Source of the DNA: Paratinospora sagittata
Taxonomy: Eukaryota; Streptophyta; Magnoliopsida; Ranunculales; Menispermaceae
DNA: 64,000 bases
NCBI GenBank assembly: GCA_035771175.1
Contig: CM069597.1
Coordinates: forward strand, 9,211,001-9,275,000
Reading direction: 5' to 3'
The position numbers and the translations under genes are program-made. Below are positions 14,851-23,245 of this stretch, one piece after another. The notes under the pieces were generated by a model. The model ran no database searches. It was not told the origin of the DNA and worked only from the letters and a program-made list of their open reading frames with translations. How positions within the stretch are numbered: position 1 is the stretch's first letter; every line of letters starts with the position of its first letter.

Positions 14851-14931
<81 letters not shown>

Positions 14932-15805
14932 ATGCCCCCCCCCCCCCCCCACCGTTACTAGCTTGTGCTAAGTGGACAACCAAGCCCTTCCTCCCTTAGA
15001 AGGCTTTCAAGGCGAAAGATGAAAAGAGAATACTATAAGCACCATTTCAAGTTTCATCAACCCACTTGATAACATTAATTTTGTTGCGTCATTTATGGAT
15101 ATTTTATGTATTAAAAGTTTTATTTTATATTTATTTTTAGCATATATTACAATAAATTTGGATATTTTGGTATTTGTCCAAAAATTCTCTAAATTTCTCT
15201 AATTTGACAAATTTAGTCCACATCGAATGAAACTTCTTTGAATTAATTCTAATTGTTTAAGTTACTGAAGCCAAGGTGAAGTTGAAAAAATAATAGAGTG
15301 GAGGAAGTGGATTCATGTAGTCTAGTTGAATAGTTATATGAAGGCTTTGTTGAATTGATTATTGAGTTGAGTTGCATTTATTATAAAGACAATTCTAATA
15401 AAAACAAGCCTTTTGAAATTTCTTACTTCATAGCATCTGTTATTTGATCATTATGCATATGCAAAATTTAGATCATACTGCGGACTCCATTGGAAATCTG
15501 ATATGTTAATTATTTGAAAGTATGCATAACATGTTACATCTGACTCATTCTCACATGATTTGAGCTTTTCTATATTCATCATCTTCTTCTAACATGTTAC
15601 ATTCAATGAATTATGCATGAATATTTCTGTATTGAAAATTCAACGATGAATTTGATTAAGAATGTTGTGTACTCTGTAGATGGCATCCATGTTCTTCAAG
15701 GAGGTGGTTTCTTGTCTGGTAACTTCCTTTACCGATCGTTGTCGCTTGATTTATGGACCAGCGGTGCAAGTCCTTGAAAATTCTTATGGGGAGCAAAGAA
15801 TGTAA
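1427..15805 (+). CDS. COQ10: COQ10 homologue, mitochondrial coenzyme Q-binding START-domain protein (4 exons)
   Basis: Join 1427-1743, 2751-2946, 6368-6499 and 15680-15805. This gives 256 codons plus TAA. The first ~100 residues are rich in Arg and Ser and low in acidic residues, which fits a mitochondrial presequence. From about residue 100 the protein follows the COQ10/polyketide-cyclase (START-like) fold: YSPEQLFAVVAAVDLYQDFLPWC, then FDAEMEIGFKVFVERYVS, then the LFDHLINIWEFSPGP and CDLYFLVDFKFRSPLY strands, and a C-terminal helix with MFFKEVVSCLVTSFTDRC. In the family this protein binds coenzyme Q at the inner mitochondrial membrane and supports respiration and Q synthesis; that role comes from the family and is not shown here. 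ATG 1427 is chosen because the upstream in-frame extension only reaches a GTG. All junctions are GT-AG and keep frame, with phase 2 at the first and phase 0 at the others. The gene looks intact despite 13.6 kb of transposon-laden introns. Confidence 0.93.
2038..2209. mobile_element. Mutator-like MITE in COQ10 intron 1
   Basis: A 172-bp element with long terminal inverted repeats of about 50 bp. The left end reads GGGAAATGCTAATCTAACTA and the right end, reverse-complemented, GGGAAATGTTGATCTAACTG. Both are followed by TTTTTGCAACTGCATGTGCA. It is flanked by the perfect 9-bp duplication AAAATAATA (2029-2037 and 2210-2218). A 9-bp duplication is the Mutator-superfamily signature; no transposase is encoded. 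Confidence 0.88.
2219..2750. other. Remainder of COQ10 intron 1
   Basis: AT-rich intron sequence up to the acceptor at 2750. No gene or repeat structure seen. Confidence 0.6.
2751..2946 (+). CDS. COQ10: COQ10 exon 2
   Basis: Acceptor ..ATACATAG ends at 2750 and donor GTAGGT begins at 2947. Encodes YSPEQLFAVVAAVDLYQDFL through NKPKSIK, the core of the COQ10 domain. The frame after the junction is phase 0. Confidence 0.92.
2947..3650. other. COQ10 intron 2, 5' part
   Basis: Ordinary AT-rich intron sequence before the inserted LTR. Nothing else recognised. Confidence 0.6.
3651..5640 (+). mobile_element. Solo LTR, family 'LTR-T', in COQ10 intron 2
   Basis: A 1,990-bp unit beginning TGTTGGACACCCAAAGGGGG and ending ..TTAGGTCAACA, the TG..CA ends of an LTR. 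The flanking 5-mers AATTA (3646-3650) and AGTTA (5641-5645) match at 4 of 5 positions, consistent with an aged target duplication. The same ends and the same internal landmarks (..TGAATCAAACCGTTACA.., then ACAGGTACAAGGCAAACC) recur in the copies at 35046 and 53295. No internal coding region is present, so it is best read as a solo LTR. The family resembles LTRs of large gypsy elements, but the lineage is not proved. Confidence 0.75.
4640..5127. repeat. Array of palindromic GGAACGCGTTCC-type motifs inside LTR-T
   Basis: About a dozen degenerate copies of the 12-bp palindrome GGAAYGCGTTCC (for example at about 4765, 4789, 4837, 4907, 4927, 5090 and 5107). They are irregularly spaced, with the motif usually followed by TCAAG or TTAAG. 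Other copies of the same LTR family carry a different short hairpin motif at the matching position. Confidence 0.7.
5641..6367. other. COQ10 intron 2, 3' part
   Basis: AT-rich intron sequence ending in a T-rich tract and the acceptor at 6367. Short open frames here have no recognisable product. Confidence 0.55.
6368..6499 (+). CDS. COQ10: COQ10 exon 3
   Basis: Acceptor TTTGTTTCAG ends at 6367 and donor GTATGT begins at 6500. It is 44 codons, phase 0 on both sides, and encodes TTVSDSSLFDHLINIWEFSP through FRSPLYAQ. Confidence 0.92.
7561..7890. repeat. Two-copy tandem duplication, ~163 bp period
   Basis: TAAGTAATTGAAAATCATAC begins at 7561 and again at 7724. The following ~160 bp repeat with scattered differences (..CTAGTTATACAA.., ..CCTAAAGAAAATAAA..). 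Confidence 0.8.
8215..9610 (-). pseudogene. RTE-clade LINE relic (endonuclease end to RT start), split by a hAT-like element
   Basis: Reading the minus strand from 9610 down gives endonuclease-end motifs (SQIDFFLT, then a VISGECL-like stretch). The frame is interrupted by the element at 9019-9506 and resumes with TSQHKIMVVDLQ. It then passes through the basic linker of plant RTE LINEs, with a KKLKRVVSNVKLKVYDDL-like segment, KEGEKT and KERKTKNLN. It ends near a KNALKK..ALGP..IPFEV-like start of the reverse transcriptase. Numerous stops and frameshifts make it non-functional. The RTE assignment rests on recognising this linker region from plant RTE proteins. Confidence 0.75.
9019..9506. mobile_element. 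hAT-like non-autonomous element (488 bp) inserted in the RTE relic
   Basis: Terminal inverted repeats AGTGTTTTCAAGG and CCTTGAAAACACT, flanked by the perfect 8-bp duplication AGTTAAAC (9011-9018 and 9507-9514). The interior carries CCTAGG/GCCTAG-rich segments. Removing the element rejoins the LINE reading frame, independent proof of insertion. An 8-bp duplication points to the hAT superfamily. Confidence 0.85.
11400..11900. repeat. Tandem duplication, ~305 bp period, with (AC)n spacer
   Basis: GAGGAAAAAGAA..TGCATTTTGCATGGGTGG starts at 11400 and again at 11705. About 190 bp are near-identical, including a stretch ending GGACAACCTGATCAA. A short (AC)n run lies at about 11668-11684. Confidence 0.85.
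12790..12823. repeat. (CTT)n microsatellite in the 5' LTR
   Basis: About eleven consecutive TCT/CTT units. They produce a spurious serine-rich open frame. Confidence 0.9.
12880..12890 (+). other. Primer-binding site (initiator Met tRNA)
   Basis: TGGTATCAGAG lies three bases downstream of the 5' LTR end, the usual position for the minus-strand primer site of plant LTR retrotransposons. Confidence 0.8.
13239..14152. mobile_element. MITE-like element nested in the small LTR retrotransposon
   Basis: A 914-bp insertion with inverted ends (..GGTTTTAAAATTCGTGAGGC / ..GCCTCAATGGATTTTTAAAAC) and CCTCAAGGC/GCCTTGAGGC-rich margins. The flanks GTTCTAAA (13231-13238) and GTTGTAAA (14153-14160) match 7 of 8, consistent with an aged 8-bp hAT-type duplication. 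No coding capacity. Confidence 0.65.
14856..14951. repeat. (AAT)n microsatellite followed by poly-C
   Basis: Roughly 24 AAT units followed by GAGTATG and about 17 C. It truncates the 3' LTR of the small retrotransposon. Confidence 0.92.
15680..15805 (+). CDS. COQ10: COQ10 exon 4 (terminal)
   Basis: Acceptor ACTCTGTAG ends at 15679. Encodes MASMFFKEVVSCLVTSFTDR through ENSYGEQRM and stops with TAA at 15803-15805. It is missed by simple ORF scanning because it is only 41 codons long. It completes the conserved COQ10 C-terminal helix. Confidence 0.92.
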   Translation: MASMFFKEVVSCLVTSFTDRCRLIYGPAVQVLENSYGEQRM

Positions 15806-16540
15806 GGTTCCTCAGCCTTACCCATTCACCAGAAATGGTATTGCTTACCATTGGCTAAGTGCATCACAGATTTTAGAGCCAAATATTAATACTCATCATC
15901 ATACCTAACCGATTTTCCATTTAGCTACTTTGTAGAGTTCAACTTACCGATCATTGAAGCACTAAGCTTACAACACATCTTACAGATGTTAATCAAACCC
16001 ATCATTTATGGTATCCTCTTTCATTTTTGGGAGATTCTTTTACATGCACGGTTTGGTCAAATGTTCCATATAATGATTTTGTTAAGAGAGTATTCACGAG
16101 GTAGTTAGTTAGATGTACATACGTATCATTTCTTCTCTTCTGTTGAAGACTATTTCAATGGGGCCTAGCAACTCTTCCGAAGCTCTAAATCTTGTCGACC
16201 TTTTCCTCTCTACTTTTTCGCACATGAATAATAGCACGAAGATTTTGCCACTATCAGCAGTTACGAGATTTGGTTTCGGCGGGCTTGTGTGGACGCGGTT
16301 ACACCATTCGCGTACCTAAAACGAGAAGGGAGTTGTTCCCTTTTCAAAGTTTTTTTCTATTTTTCTGTTTTTCTTTCACAACTTTTTTATTTAGTTTTTT
16401 GGCAAGGTTTTCTAAACTATGGTTTATCAACATGGTTATCTTTTTATTTTAAATGATATGTTTTTCTTACAAAAATATATATATAATTTACTTATAGCGG
16501 TATATTATAATCACATGTTACTTCTCAAGTCTTATATTTT
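15806..16540. other. COQ10 3' UTR and downstream region
   Basis: Starts as the 3' UTR of COQ10; no clear poly-A signal could be fixed. An open frame at about 16113-16319 is not recognisable as a gene. Confidence 0.4.
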
Positions 16541-16899
16541 TCTTTTCTTTTTCTTTTTTTATCTTAAGAAAGATACAACTTTTGATTACCTTGCCATAAA
16601 AATAAAAAATAAAAAAACTTTGGATTATTTTTTTGATAAACTTTAATTTTTTTTACTTTTTCGAGAAAGTGATTAAGGTTGGAAAGTTTTTATTTTTATT
16701 TTTATAAAAGCAAAAACAAAAAAGAAAGAAAGAAAAAAAGCCATGATTAAGACTTTTTTAATTAATGTATTAAGAAACCTTTATTTTGATTTGATATATT
16801 TTTTTGGGTATTTTTCATAGGTTAAGATGTTACATTTGATTTTTTGATAAAATGTAACACTTGACTGATTGACTCTTATTTGATTTCAACTTATTAGAT

Positions 16900-17590
16900 A
16901 ATAAAAATAATATTTTAATAAAACATATTGATTTTTAAATTTAATATTAATAATTAATATAATTTAACATTAACTTAAAAATAATAATAATATGTTTTTT
17001 TAATCTTAGGAAATATTTATTTTATTATTTTAATAACAAAATATTTTTTATCACAAACTAATTTTATTATTTTTTACAAAAAACTAATTTGACTATTTTT
17101 ATTGTAAATAAGTTTATTATATTGATAAAATTTAATTCTTATTATGTTAATGAAAACTTAATTTTATTATTTTCAATAAAAAAATATTTTACTATTTTTA
17201 ATAAGAATAACTTATTATTTAAATAAATATAGTTTAATAAAAAAATTCATTAATAATTTAACATTATGAAAATAATAATAATAATAATTTTTTAATTTTA
17301 TGAAATATTTATTTTATTATTTTAAGAAGAAAATATATTTTTTTATCACAAACTAATTTTGTTATTTTTACAAAAAATCTAATTTTACTATTTTATTAAA
17401 AAAGAAAATTTATTATTTTAATAAAATTTAATTTTTATTATGTTGATGAAAACTTAATTTTATTACTTTTCAATAAAAATAGTTTTATTGTTTTCAATAA
17501 AAAATGATTTAATTATTTTTAATAAAAACAATTTAATTATTTAAATAGAAATAGTTTTATTATTTTCATAAAAACATGTTTTATATTTAG
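16900..17590. repeat. AT-rich tandem duplication, ~294 bp period
   Basis: The block with AAATATTTATTTTATTATTT, then TATCACAAACTAATTTT, then ATGAAAACTTAATTTTATTA occurs at about 16960-17245 and again at about 17255-17575. Spacing is 292-295 bp. The two copies are clearly homologous. Over 85% AT by eye. Confidence 0.75.
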
Positions 17591-17599
17591 TTAAAACTG

Positions 17600-18060
17600 T
17601 ATTATTTATCTAAGATTTTGGTGTGTGGTAAAAACACAATAAAATGATATTTTAAGAAAAAATGTATAAGATTTCAATGTGTGACCGAGCATAATAATAT
17701 AATATTTTCATGTTAAGATTCTCATCAGTCACTTTCTTAGGAATTCGATTCTCATTCTTATTCTCATTTAGAGATTCCCGCCTACCAAAAACTACCTAAG
17801 AAAGTAATCAAAGGGAAATCCTAGAATCAGAATGTTATATTGTTGTATTTTGTTGCAAATTGAATCTTAAACCATTTCCCTGAAAATATCATATGATTGG
17901 TTTTGGTTGAGCATCAAAATCTCATACAATTTCTTAATTTTAATAATATTAAATCATTAAAACTAAAATTAAATTAAAATTAAATATTAATATCATTAAA
18001 CCTAAGATTAAATTAATGAAATTAATTTATTAATATTATATTACTATTATAGTTATCAAT
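17600..18060. other. AT-rich intergenic region
   Basis: No gene, RNA or mobile-element ends recognised. Confidence 0.4.
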
Positions 18061-18490
18061 ATTGAAATTAATAAATCTTATTCCTAAAGGACACAAATAT
18101 GTTACTCTTTCACCATGAAATAATTTCGCAATGAATATATTCGTCTCTAAAATTTATATTTTGTAGACGATACTTTCGTCCCTAACTATTCATGAAGAAT
18201 ACATACAGCTCATTGACGACAATAAATCTTATCTCTAAGAAATGCGTTGCAAATATGTCACTCCTTCGCGACTAATAATTTTGTGATGAATATATTCGTT
18301 GCTAAAAGGTTTATTTATAGACAACACTTTCCCTACTAAATATTTCATGGATAACACATACTCATTGGCGACGATAAATCTCATCACTAAGAACTCATAG
18401 CAAATATACCACTTTTTCAAGACTAAATAAATTTACGATGAATATGTTAGTTACTATTGATCATTTTATCAACGAGATTTGATTCGTCGC
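18060..18490. repeat. CACTA-like subterminal repeats (left block)
   Basis: Repeated degenerate units of the type TTTGTGACGAA / TTCGTCGCTAA (for example at about 18150, 18258, 18365 and 18480) in both orientations. This pattern is typical of subterminal regions of plant CACTA transposons. The terminal CACTACAAGAAA sequence was not found, so the element boundaries are unknown. Confidence 0.5.
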
Positions 18491-18494
18491 TATA

Positions 18495-19850
18495 TGGCGG
18501 AACACTCACGGATGGGGCGCAAATGCATTATAACAATAATCGAGTGTGCAGGAACACAATGGAGTACAAATCTGATTATATTAATTTCAGAATGTATCTT
18601 TGTACAAAATATAATTGGGGGAACATCCTCAAAAAATCTCGCTATAATTAACAAGGGTTACAAAATGTGGGACCCAAAAACCTTAACCCCGTCCACCTTA
18701 ATCTCCTGAGAAAAATTAGATAAAAACGTAGTGAGCTATTGCCTAGTAGGTAAAATAGTTCGTGAATATAACAATTAATAAAAGAAACTTCATAATCAAA
18801 TATCACATAAACACATCATAGCATCATAATCAATACAACATGTATGTATGTATGATATCGTCTCGTAATGGTTCCATGATTGTACATCGCCTGAATTCAC
18901 GTACAAATATCCATCCCCAGGTAAAGTTGGGTTCTCATTGTACGCCATTCCTCTAGAACGTCGCTCTGAATTCACCTACAGATGCCCATCCACAGGTAAA
19001 TCCGAGTTCTCATTGTACGTCCATCTCTAGAGAAATATCAATAATAGTGAGCATTGCTTCTAACTATTTTGTGGATCATAAACCACTTACGTACCTAGAT
19101 GGTGTTTATGTATGATGCCAATGCATGAACAGGTCCGATCTTTACTAACATTAGACAGGATTTGACAACGTCTGATGATTCTTATCAGGTCAGTATTACT
19201 ACGTGCAAAGTCAAGATGTTCAGTATCACTTGTACAAGCGGATAGCTTTCAATTAAGTCCAACCAAATCAATCTCTAGTTTGAGAGGTGAGACACGAGGT
19301 CTACTTAAGTACCAATTGTCTAGAGCAGCGCGCTGCCTCCCGTTCATTATTTAAAGTTATGGAAGAAAAAATAATGTCTGGTTGAGTCAGATTGACCATT
19401 AATCCGGTATAGTAACAATATAATACATGAACTCCAAATATACAGGTATAAGTATGACATGTATGAACATTATACGCAATAATGCAGTGTAAATGAATAG
19501 TAGATATAATGATAAATGAATGTAAACTTTAATAAAAGTTATAAGACACGCAAACTTATGTTTCGTTGTTCACCTTCAGATAATAACTCCTTTTAGAACT
19601 GGTGCCTTCATCCGAGCAGAACCGAATTGCACTGCGAAGAGAGTTTCGAAAAGAGAGTCTCAAAGAGAGAATATGAAAACTCAAGAAGAGTGAGAGAGAG
19701 AGAAATCAACAAGTGATTTGGTGTGAAAAGTATCAAAGGGGGGGGGGCTTTTTATAGCCAAAAAGGTGCCCAAACGTTCAGGCAGGTGCCCAAAGTTCAA
19801 ATAATTTTTTTATTTTTTTTTGTGTGTGTGTGCAAACCTAAGGTATTACA
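18495..19850 (-). mobile_element. Truncated solo LTR, family 'LTR-C' (Tekay-like)
   Basis: Starts inside the family sequence at GGCGGAACACTCACGGAT, about 30 bp after the expected TGTCACACCCCGCCC end. It continues through the landmarks GTACATCGCCTGAATTCACG and ..CTGCCTCCCGTTCA.. and ends ..CCTAAGGTATTACA at 19850. The retroviral-style orientation is minus. A pair of CAGGTGCCCAAA/ACGTTCAGG motifs lies at about 19765-19800. Confidence 0.8.
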
Positions 19851-19904
19851 AATAGTTTTGTCACTTAAATATATTAGCCAGGATTGGTTTAATTTCGTTG
19901 CCAA

Positions 19905-19965
19905 ATAGACCTTTTAGTGACGAAAAAAAAAATTATCACTAAAAATTTCGTCCCTGAAGATGTTG
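19905..19965. repeat. CACTA-like repeat unit right of the LTR
   Basis: TTTTAGTGACGAA..ATTATCACTAAAAATTTCGTCCC is one more unit of the 18060 block. This suggests the LTR-C copy inserted into the CACTA-like sequence. Confidence 0.45.
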
Positions 19966-20324
19966 TACATTATAGCATTATATGTGAGATAGACTGTAAT
20001 AATTTTCTGTTTTGTGAACATTAATTTGATATTATATGTGCATCATATTAACAGTTGGGAGGTCATTCGAATACATAGTCTTTTTAGTACATATGCAGTT
20101 CTACCAAGTCTTTGACTTTGAATGCTTTTATTATGCAAATTATTATCTCAGTTTCGAATGAAAAAATGGTGCTAAATCTACCATTCATTTTCTAGTAGCC
20201 TAGTGTTGGTTTAAATAAAATAAAAATAAAAATAGAGAGTTAAATCAACATTTTCATTATCAAGATAATACATTGCTATACTAACTTCTTTTTTGTTTTT
20301 TCTTCCTCGTATTTTTGGTATTAG

Positions 20325-20494
20325 TTGATGGGCAATATGTGGAAGAGGGTTGGGTTGATAAGACCTGCAAAGTTTGTGGGCAGGACACCAAAGGTGAACC
20401 AAGACAAGTTGATAATCTTGGTCGGAATGTTCATCTTGCATACTTGGAGAAATCCAAATCAGGCAACTTATTTACACGGTTGTTCTCCAGATGA
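20325..20494 (+). pseudogene. 3'-terminal exon fragment of an unrecognised plant gene (CxxC protein)
   Basis: After a pyrimidine-rich stretch and the acceptor GGTATTAG (ends 20324) there is a 56-codon in-frame segment ending TGA at 20492-20494. It contains DGQYVEEGWVDKTCKVCGQD, TKGEPRQVDNLGRNVH and EKSKSGNLFTRLFSR. It has one CxxC and a downstream H..Y where a zinc-knuckle partner Cys might be expected. The codon pattern, acceptor and 3'-UTR-like sequence after the stop argue for a real host exon. I cannot name the family. No partner exons were found nearby, and CACTA-like repeats lie on both sides, so a captured or stranded fragment is likely. Confidence 0.5.
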
Positions 20495-20679
20495 AGGAAA
20501 TAATTAATTAATTTTTGAATGTTACACATATTTTCGTGTTCTTGTATATGAATATGACAAAGTCCATTGGGAAAATTGTATCTTTTGCATAGCATGCTTG
20601 CGATTCAATCAATTGGTAAAGAAAATCTTATGCTAGCTTGGCCGATGTAACAAGATATAAATTTATGGTTGAATATATT

Positions 20680-21020
20680 TACAACAAAAAGGGCTTTTAG
20701 CCACAAAAATATTTGTTGCTAAGTGTTCTTCTTGCCGGCAAATTATAATTTGTCTCCAATTTGTTGGTAAATGTTTGCGGCTAAGATCTCGGCGACAACA
20801 TTGCAGTTTGTTGCTAATAAAACTATTTAACGACATATGTTTTTATCGCTAAGTAATAATCGTAGTGACAAAAAAAATATGGTATTTAGCAACAAAATTC
20901 TTTGTCTCTAATAAAAATATGCGACAAATGTTTTTTGTTGCTAAGTAATAACAATACCAACAAAAATATGGTATTTAGCAATAAGACTCTTTGTTGGCAA
21001 AGAAAAATATATAGCAGAAA
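20680..21020. repeat. CACTA-like subterminal repeats (right block)
   Basis: Dense units such as TTTAGCAACAAAATTCTTTG, TTTGTTGCTAAGT and GCGACAAATG in both orientations at 20-40 bp spacing. Similar in style to 18060-18490. No transposon terminus identified. Confidence 0.55.
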
Positions 21021-21409
21021 ATTTTACCTTTTTATGTGAATACTAACAAAATGTCTTTTTTTTTTTTTCTATAAAAATGAAAACTAATTTTTTTTTAATT
21101 TTATTTTATGCATTGTATCGTAAGTCTTGGATAAAGATAAAGTATATTAAATATTAGCTTATCAAATTATATAAGATATTAAAATAATCTGGTTAAATAA
21201 AAAGAAAATTATTAAAAATATTAATTTATCAAAAACTAATATCCAATAAATTATAATCACAATCAAATAAAAAAATTACATATAAACACCAAAAAACACA
21301 ATTTTTTTGAATTTGCCGCTCATGCGTTGATTTACGGCTTTAAAGATAAGGTTGTCAAATGGTTTTCGAAAAGTTTAGTTAGACCTTTTTTTGTCATAAT
21401 GTTTAGTTG

Positions 21410-21560
21410 GATTCAAAATAATTATACATGTCTATCATTTGAATATCAATGATTTACATATCTTAAAGTGTGCAATAAATGATTCAATGAATATATATAT
21501 ATGTATAGTTGCATATGTAGTTATAAATTTTTACATATCTTAATCAATAAATTGTCCTAA
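21410..21560. mobile_element. Decayed relative of the intron-1 MITE
   Basis: The order of motifs (ATTTGAATATCAATGATTTA, GTGTGCAATAAATGATTCAA, GTATAGTTGCATATGTAGTT) parallels the interior of the MITE at 2038-2209. Many substitutions; ends eroded, no target duplication visible. Confidence 0.5.
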
Positions 21561-22089
21561 TACCATTGACGTTTTTCAAATTTTTTTTTTTAGCCCACCC
21601 TAAATAAAATTCATGGCTATACCCCTAATTGCAAGTATTGTTGTTCATGGGTTCTTTTTGTTGCTTCTAGTTCTTGTTTTAGAGTTGAAATTTCAATAAC
21701 ACAATAGTCTTTCTCTTTCATCAATCTTACCTTAATTTGCTCCTCAAGTTCCTCTCTCTATTCCATTTTTATCTTCTCAGTCTACAATAAATAAGATAAC
21801 CAAAGATATTTCAACAAATAACATGCCAAAGGTGGTAAAATCCAAAATATCTCAATAAATAACATGCAATGGTGGTAAATGGTGGTAAAATCCTTGCTTT
21901 ACACGATTGAAACCATACATGAACACTAAATGGTTCTTCAATCTCCCTAACCATGATTATCTAAATCAAGTACCACATTCCCCAAATACCTGTAAAAATA
22001 GACAAGCAAATCAATATTACTTGTAAAACTACTTGCCAAGATATTGCTTAAGAAACTCATTAAAAGCACAAGCAACACTTGTGGATTTT

Positions 22090-22560
22090 CCTCGTGATTG
22101 AATGAATAATCCACTTGTGGGGAGTTTATTTCTTTTCTATGCTAAAATGGTTGACGTAGTTCTATTACTTTTTTTTTTTTTTTCTCCTTGTAAGAATTTT
22201 TGATTACCTTAACTCACCTAATTCATGACCATCATGCTTATTTATTTAATGGTGTTGTGTGATGCAGATTGCAGATTTGCTATTGGGAATCATAACAACG
22301 GACTTGAGAGCGGGTGTATTTGTTTTCTACTAGTTTGATTTTAAACATGAATTTTAAAGGTCATAAAAGAAGAAGAAGAAAAAGAAGATATAGTTCTGAG
22401 AACTTTTTGAGATTTGAGTTCGAGTCTTTCCCCCCTCTTTTCCTCCTTAAGTAGCTTCTTTGAAACGTGAAACATTCTTAATAATGGGTGAAGGAAGGAA
22501 GGAAGAATAGACTGCGAGGTTGTGGTTCCTCATCTTGTGTTTAATTTCCTGGCAAGTACT
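22090..22560 (+). repeat. Inverted duplication, left arm
   Basis: About 450 bp, from near TTTCTTTTCTATGCTAAAAT to CCTCATCTTGTGTTT..CCTGGCAA, reappear in reverse complement at about 25065-25485. Shared landmarks are TGGGAATCATAACAACGGAC, TTCCTCCTTAAGTAGCTTCT and GAGGTTGTGGTTCCTCATCT. Function of the ancestral sequence unknown; a possible acceptor (GATGCAG) precedes the TTGCAGATTTG segment. Confidence 0.85.
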
Positions 22561-22564
22561 TGTT

Positions 22565-23245
22565 ATCTCAAGGGACCCCAAGATGAAAATGTTTCGATGA
22601 TTCCAAACTACTCATGTTTGTGTATCTAACTTGTTAAGTGTTTCAAAATTATCAAGAATCAAGATCAAAGAGAAGAGCTTTCAAGTCCATTGAATTTCAA
22701 TGATCAAAGCTTCAAGTTTTCAGTACTTAGAATGTAAATCTATTGATCAAATTATTCTTGGCAAGATCTACTTAATTGCATGTTTTGATCGATATGTTTG
22801 AAAGGTTTTTCAAATGATTTAAATTCTTAATCTTTTTAAATGTTTGATTTGATCGAATCTTTAACTAATTTGACTAAGTTTTGAAAGGCAAAAATCACTT
22901 TTAAAAATCAGTCTTTAAGTATTGATCAATACGTTAATGACTCAGTAGCGCCCTTTTGCACTTGCATGTAAGGACGCTAATGATACATTAGGATGCTAAT
23001 AGAGTTCAAGGTTGAAAATCTTATCCATTAGATGCTTACTTTATCATTAGCACCCTCATTATGTCAACCAATAAACTTATCAGGACGCTGATTCAACATC
23101 AGCTCGCTGATCGTCTTACGCATCAGGACGCTTACGTTTCAGTAGTGCCTTTATTTTTTTCGTACTTTATAAAGATAGGACGCTTACGATGTAAGTAACG
23201 CCCTCATATTTCTAAGTGTTTTTAAAAGTGTGTCAAGACGCTTAC
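22565..23245 (-). mobile_element. Fragment of LTR-T (minus orientation)
   Basis: Begins TTGTTATCTCAAG, resembling the reverse complement of the LTR-T 3' end. It contains the family's hairpin motifs in reverse (AGGACGCTAATG, AGTAGCGCCC, AGGACGCTTACG, AACGCCCTC). It is cut at 23245 by LTR-C. Confidence 0.65.

Larger units (their letters stand above)
12520..14930 (+). mobile_element. Small non-autonomous LTR retrotransposon in COQ10 intron 3
   Basis: Two LTRs of about 350 bp share ..GGAGATTAGTTGTTTATTTT.. and ..AAATTGTAGTAGGATA... The 5' LTR (about 12520-12876) ends ..GCTGCATCA. It is followed after three bases by TGGTATCAGAG (12880-12890), a primer-binding site for initiator-Met tRNA. A purine-rich tract AAGAAGGGGAGAA (14594-14606) precedes the 3' LTR start at about 14610. 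The 3' LTR lost its end to an (AAT)n/poly-C expansion. The internal region, less a MITE, is only about 0.8 kb and encodes no recognisable pol, hence non-autonomous (TRIM-like). The 80-codon frame at 14188-14430 has no recognised domain. Confidence 0.78.
6500..15679. other. COQ10 intron 3 (9.18 kb), transposon-laden
   Basis: Bounded by GTATGT at 6500 and CTGTAG at 15674-15679. Listed separately are an RTE LINE relic, two MITE-like elements, a small LTR retrotransposon and tandem duplications. The intervals 6500-7560, 9611-11399, 11900-12519 and 14950-15679 show no further genes; short poly-A/T tracts and (GT)n occur. Confidence 0.85.

Noticed and set aside
14753..14983. Poly-leucine membrane-like peptide (minus)
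   Set aside because: Artefact of the (AAT)n microsatellite and poly-C.
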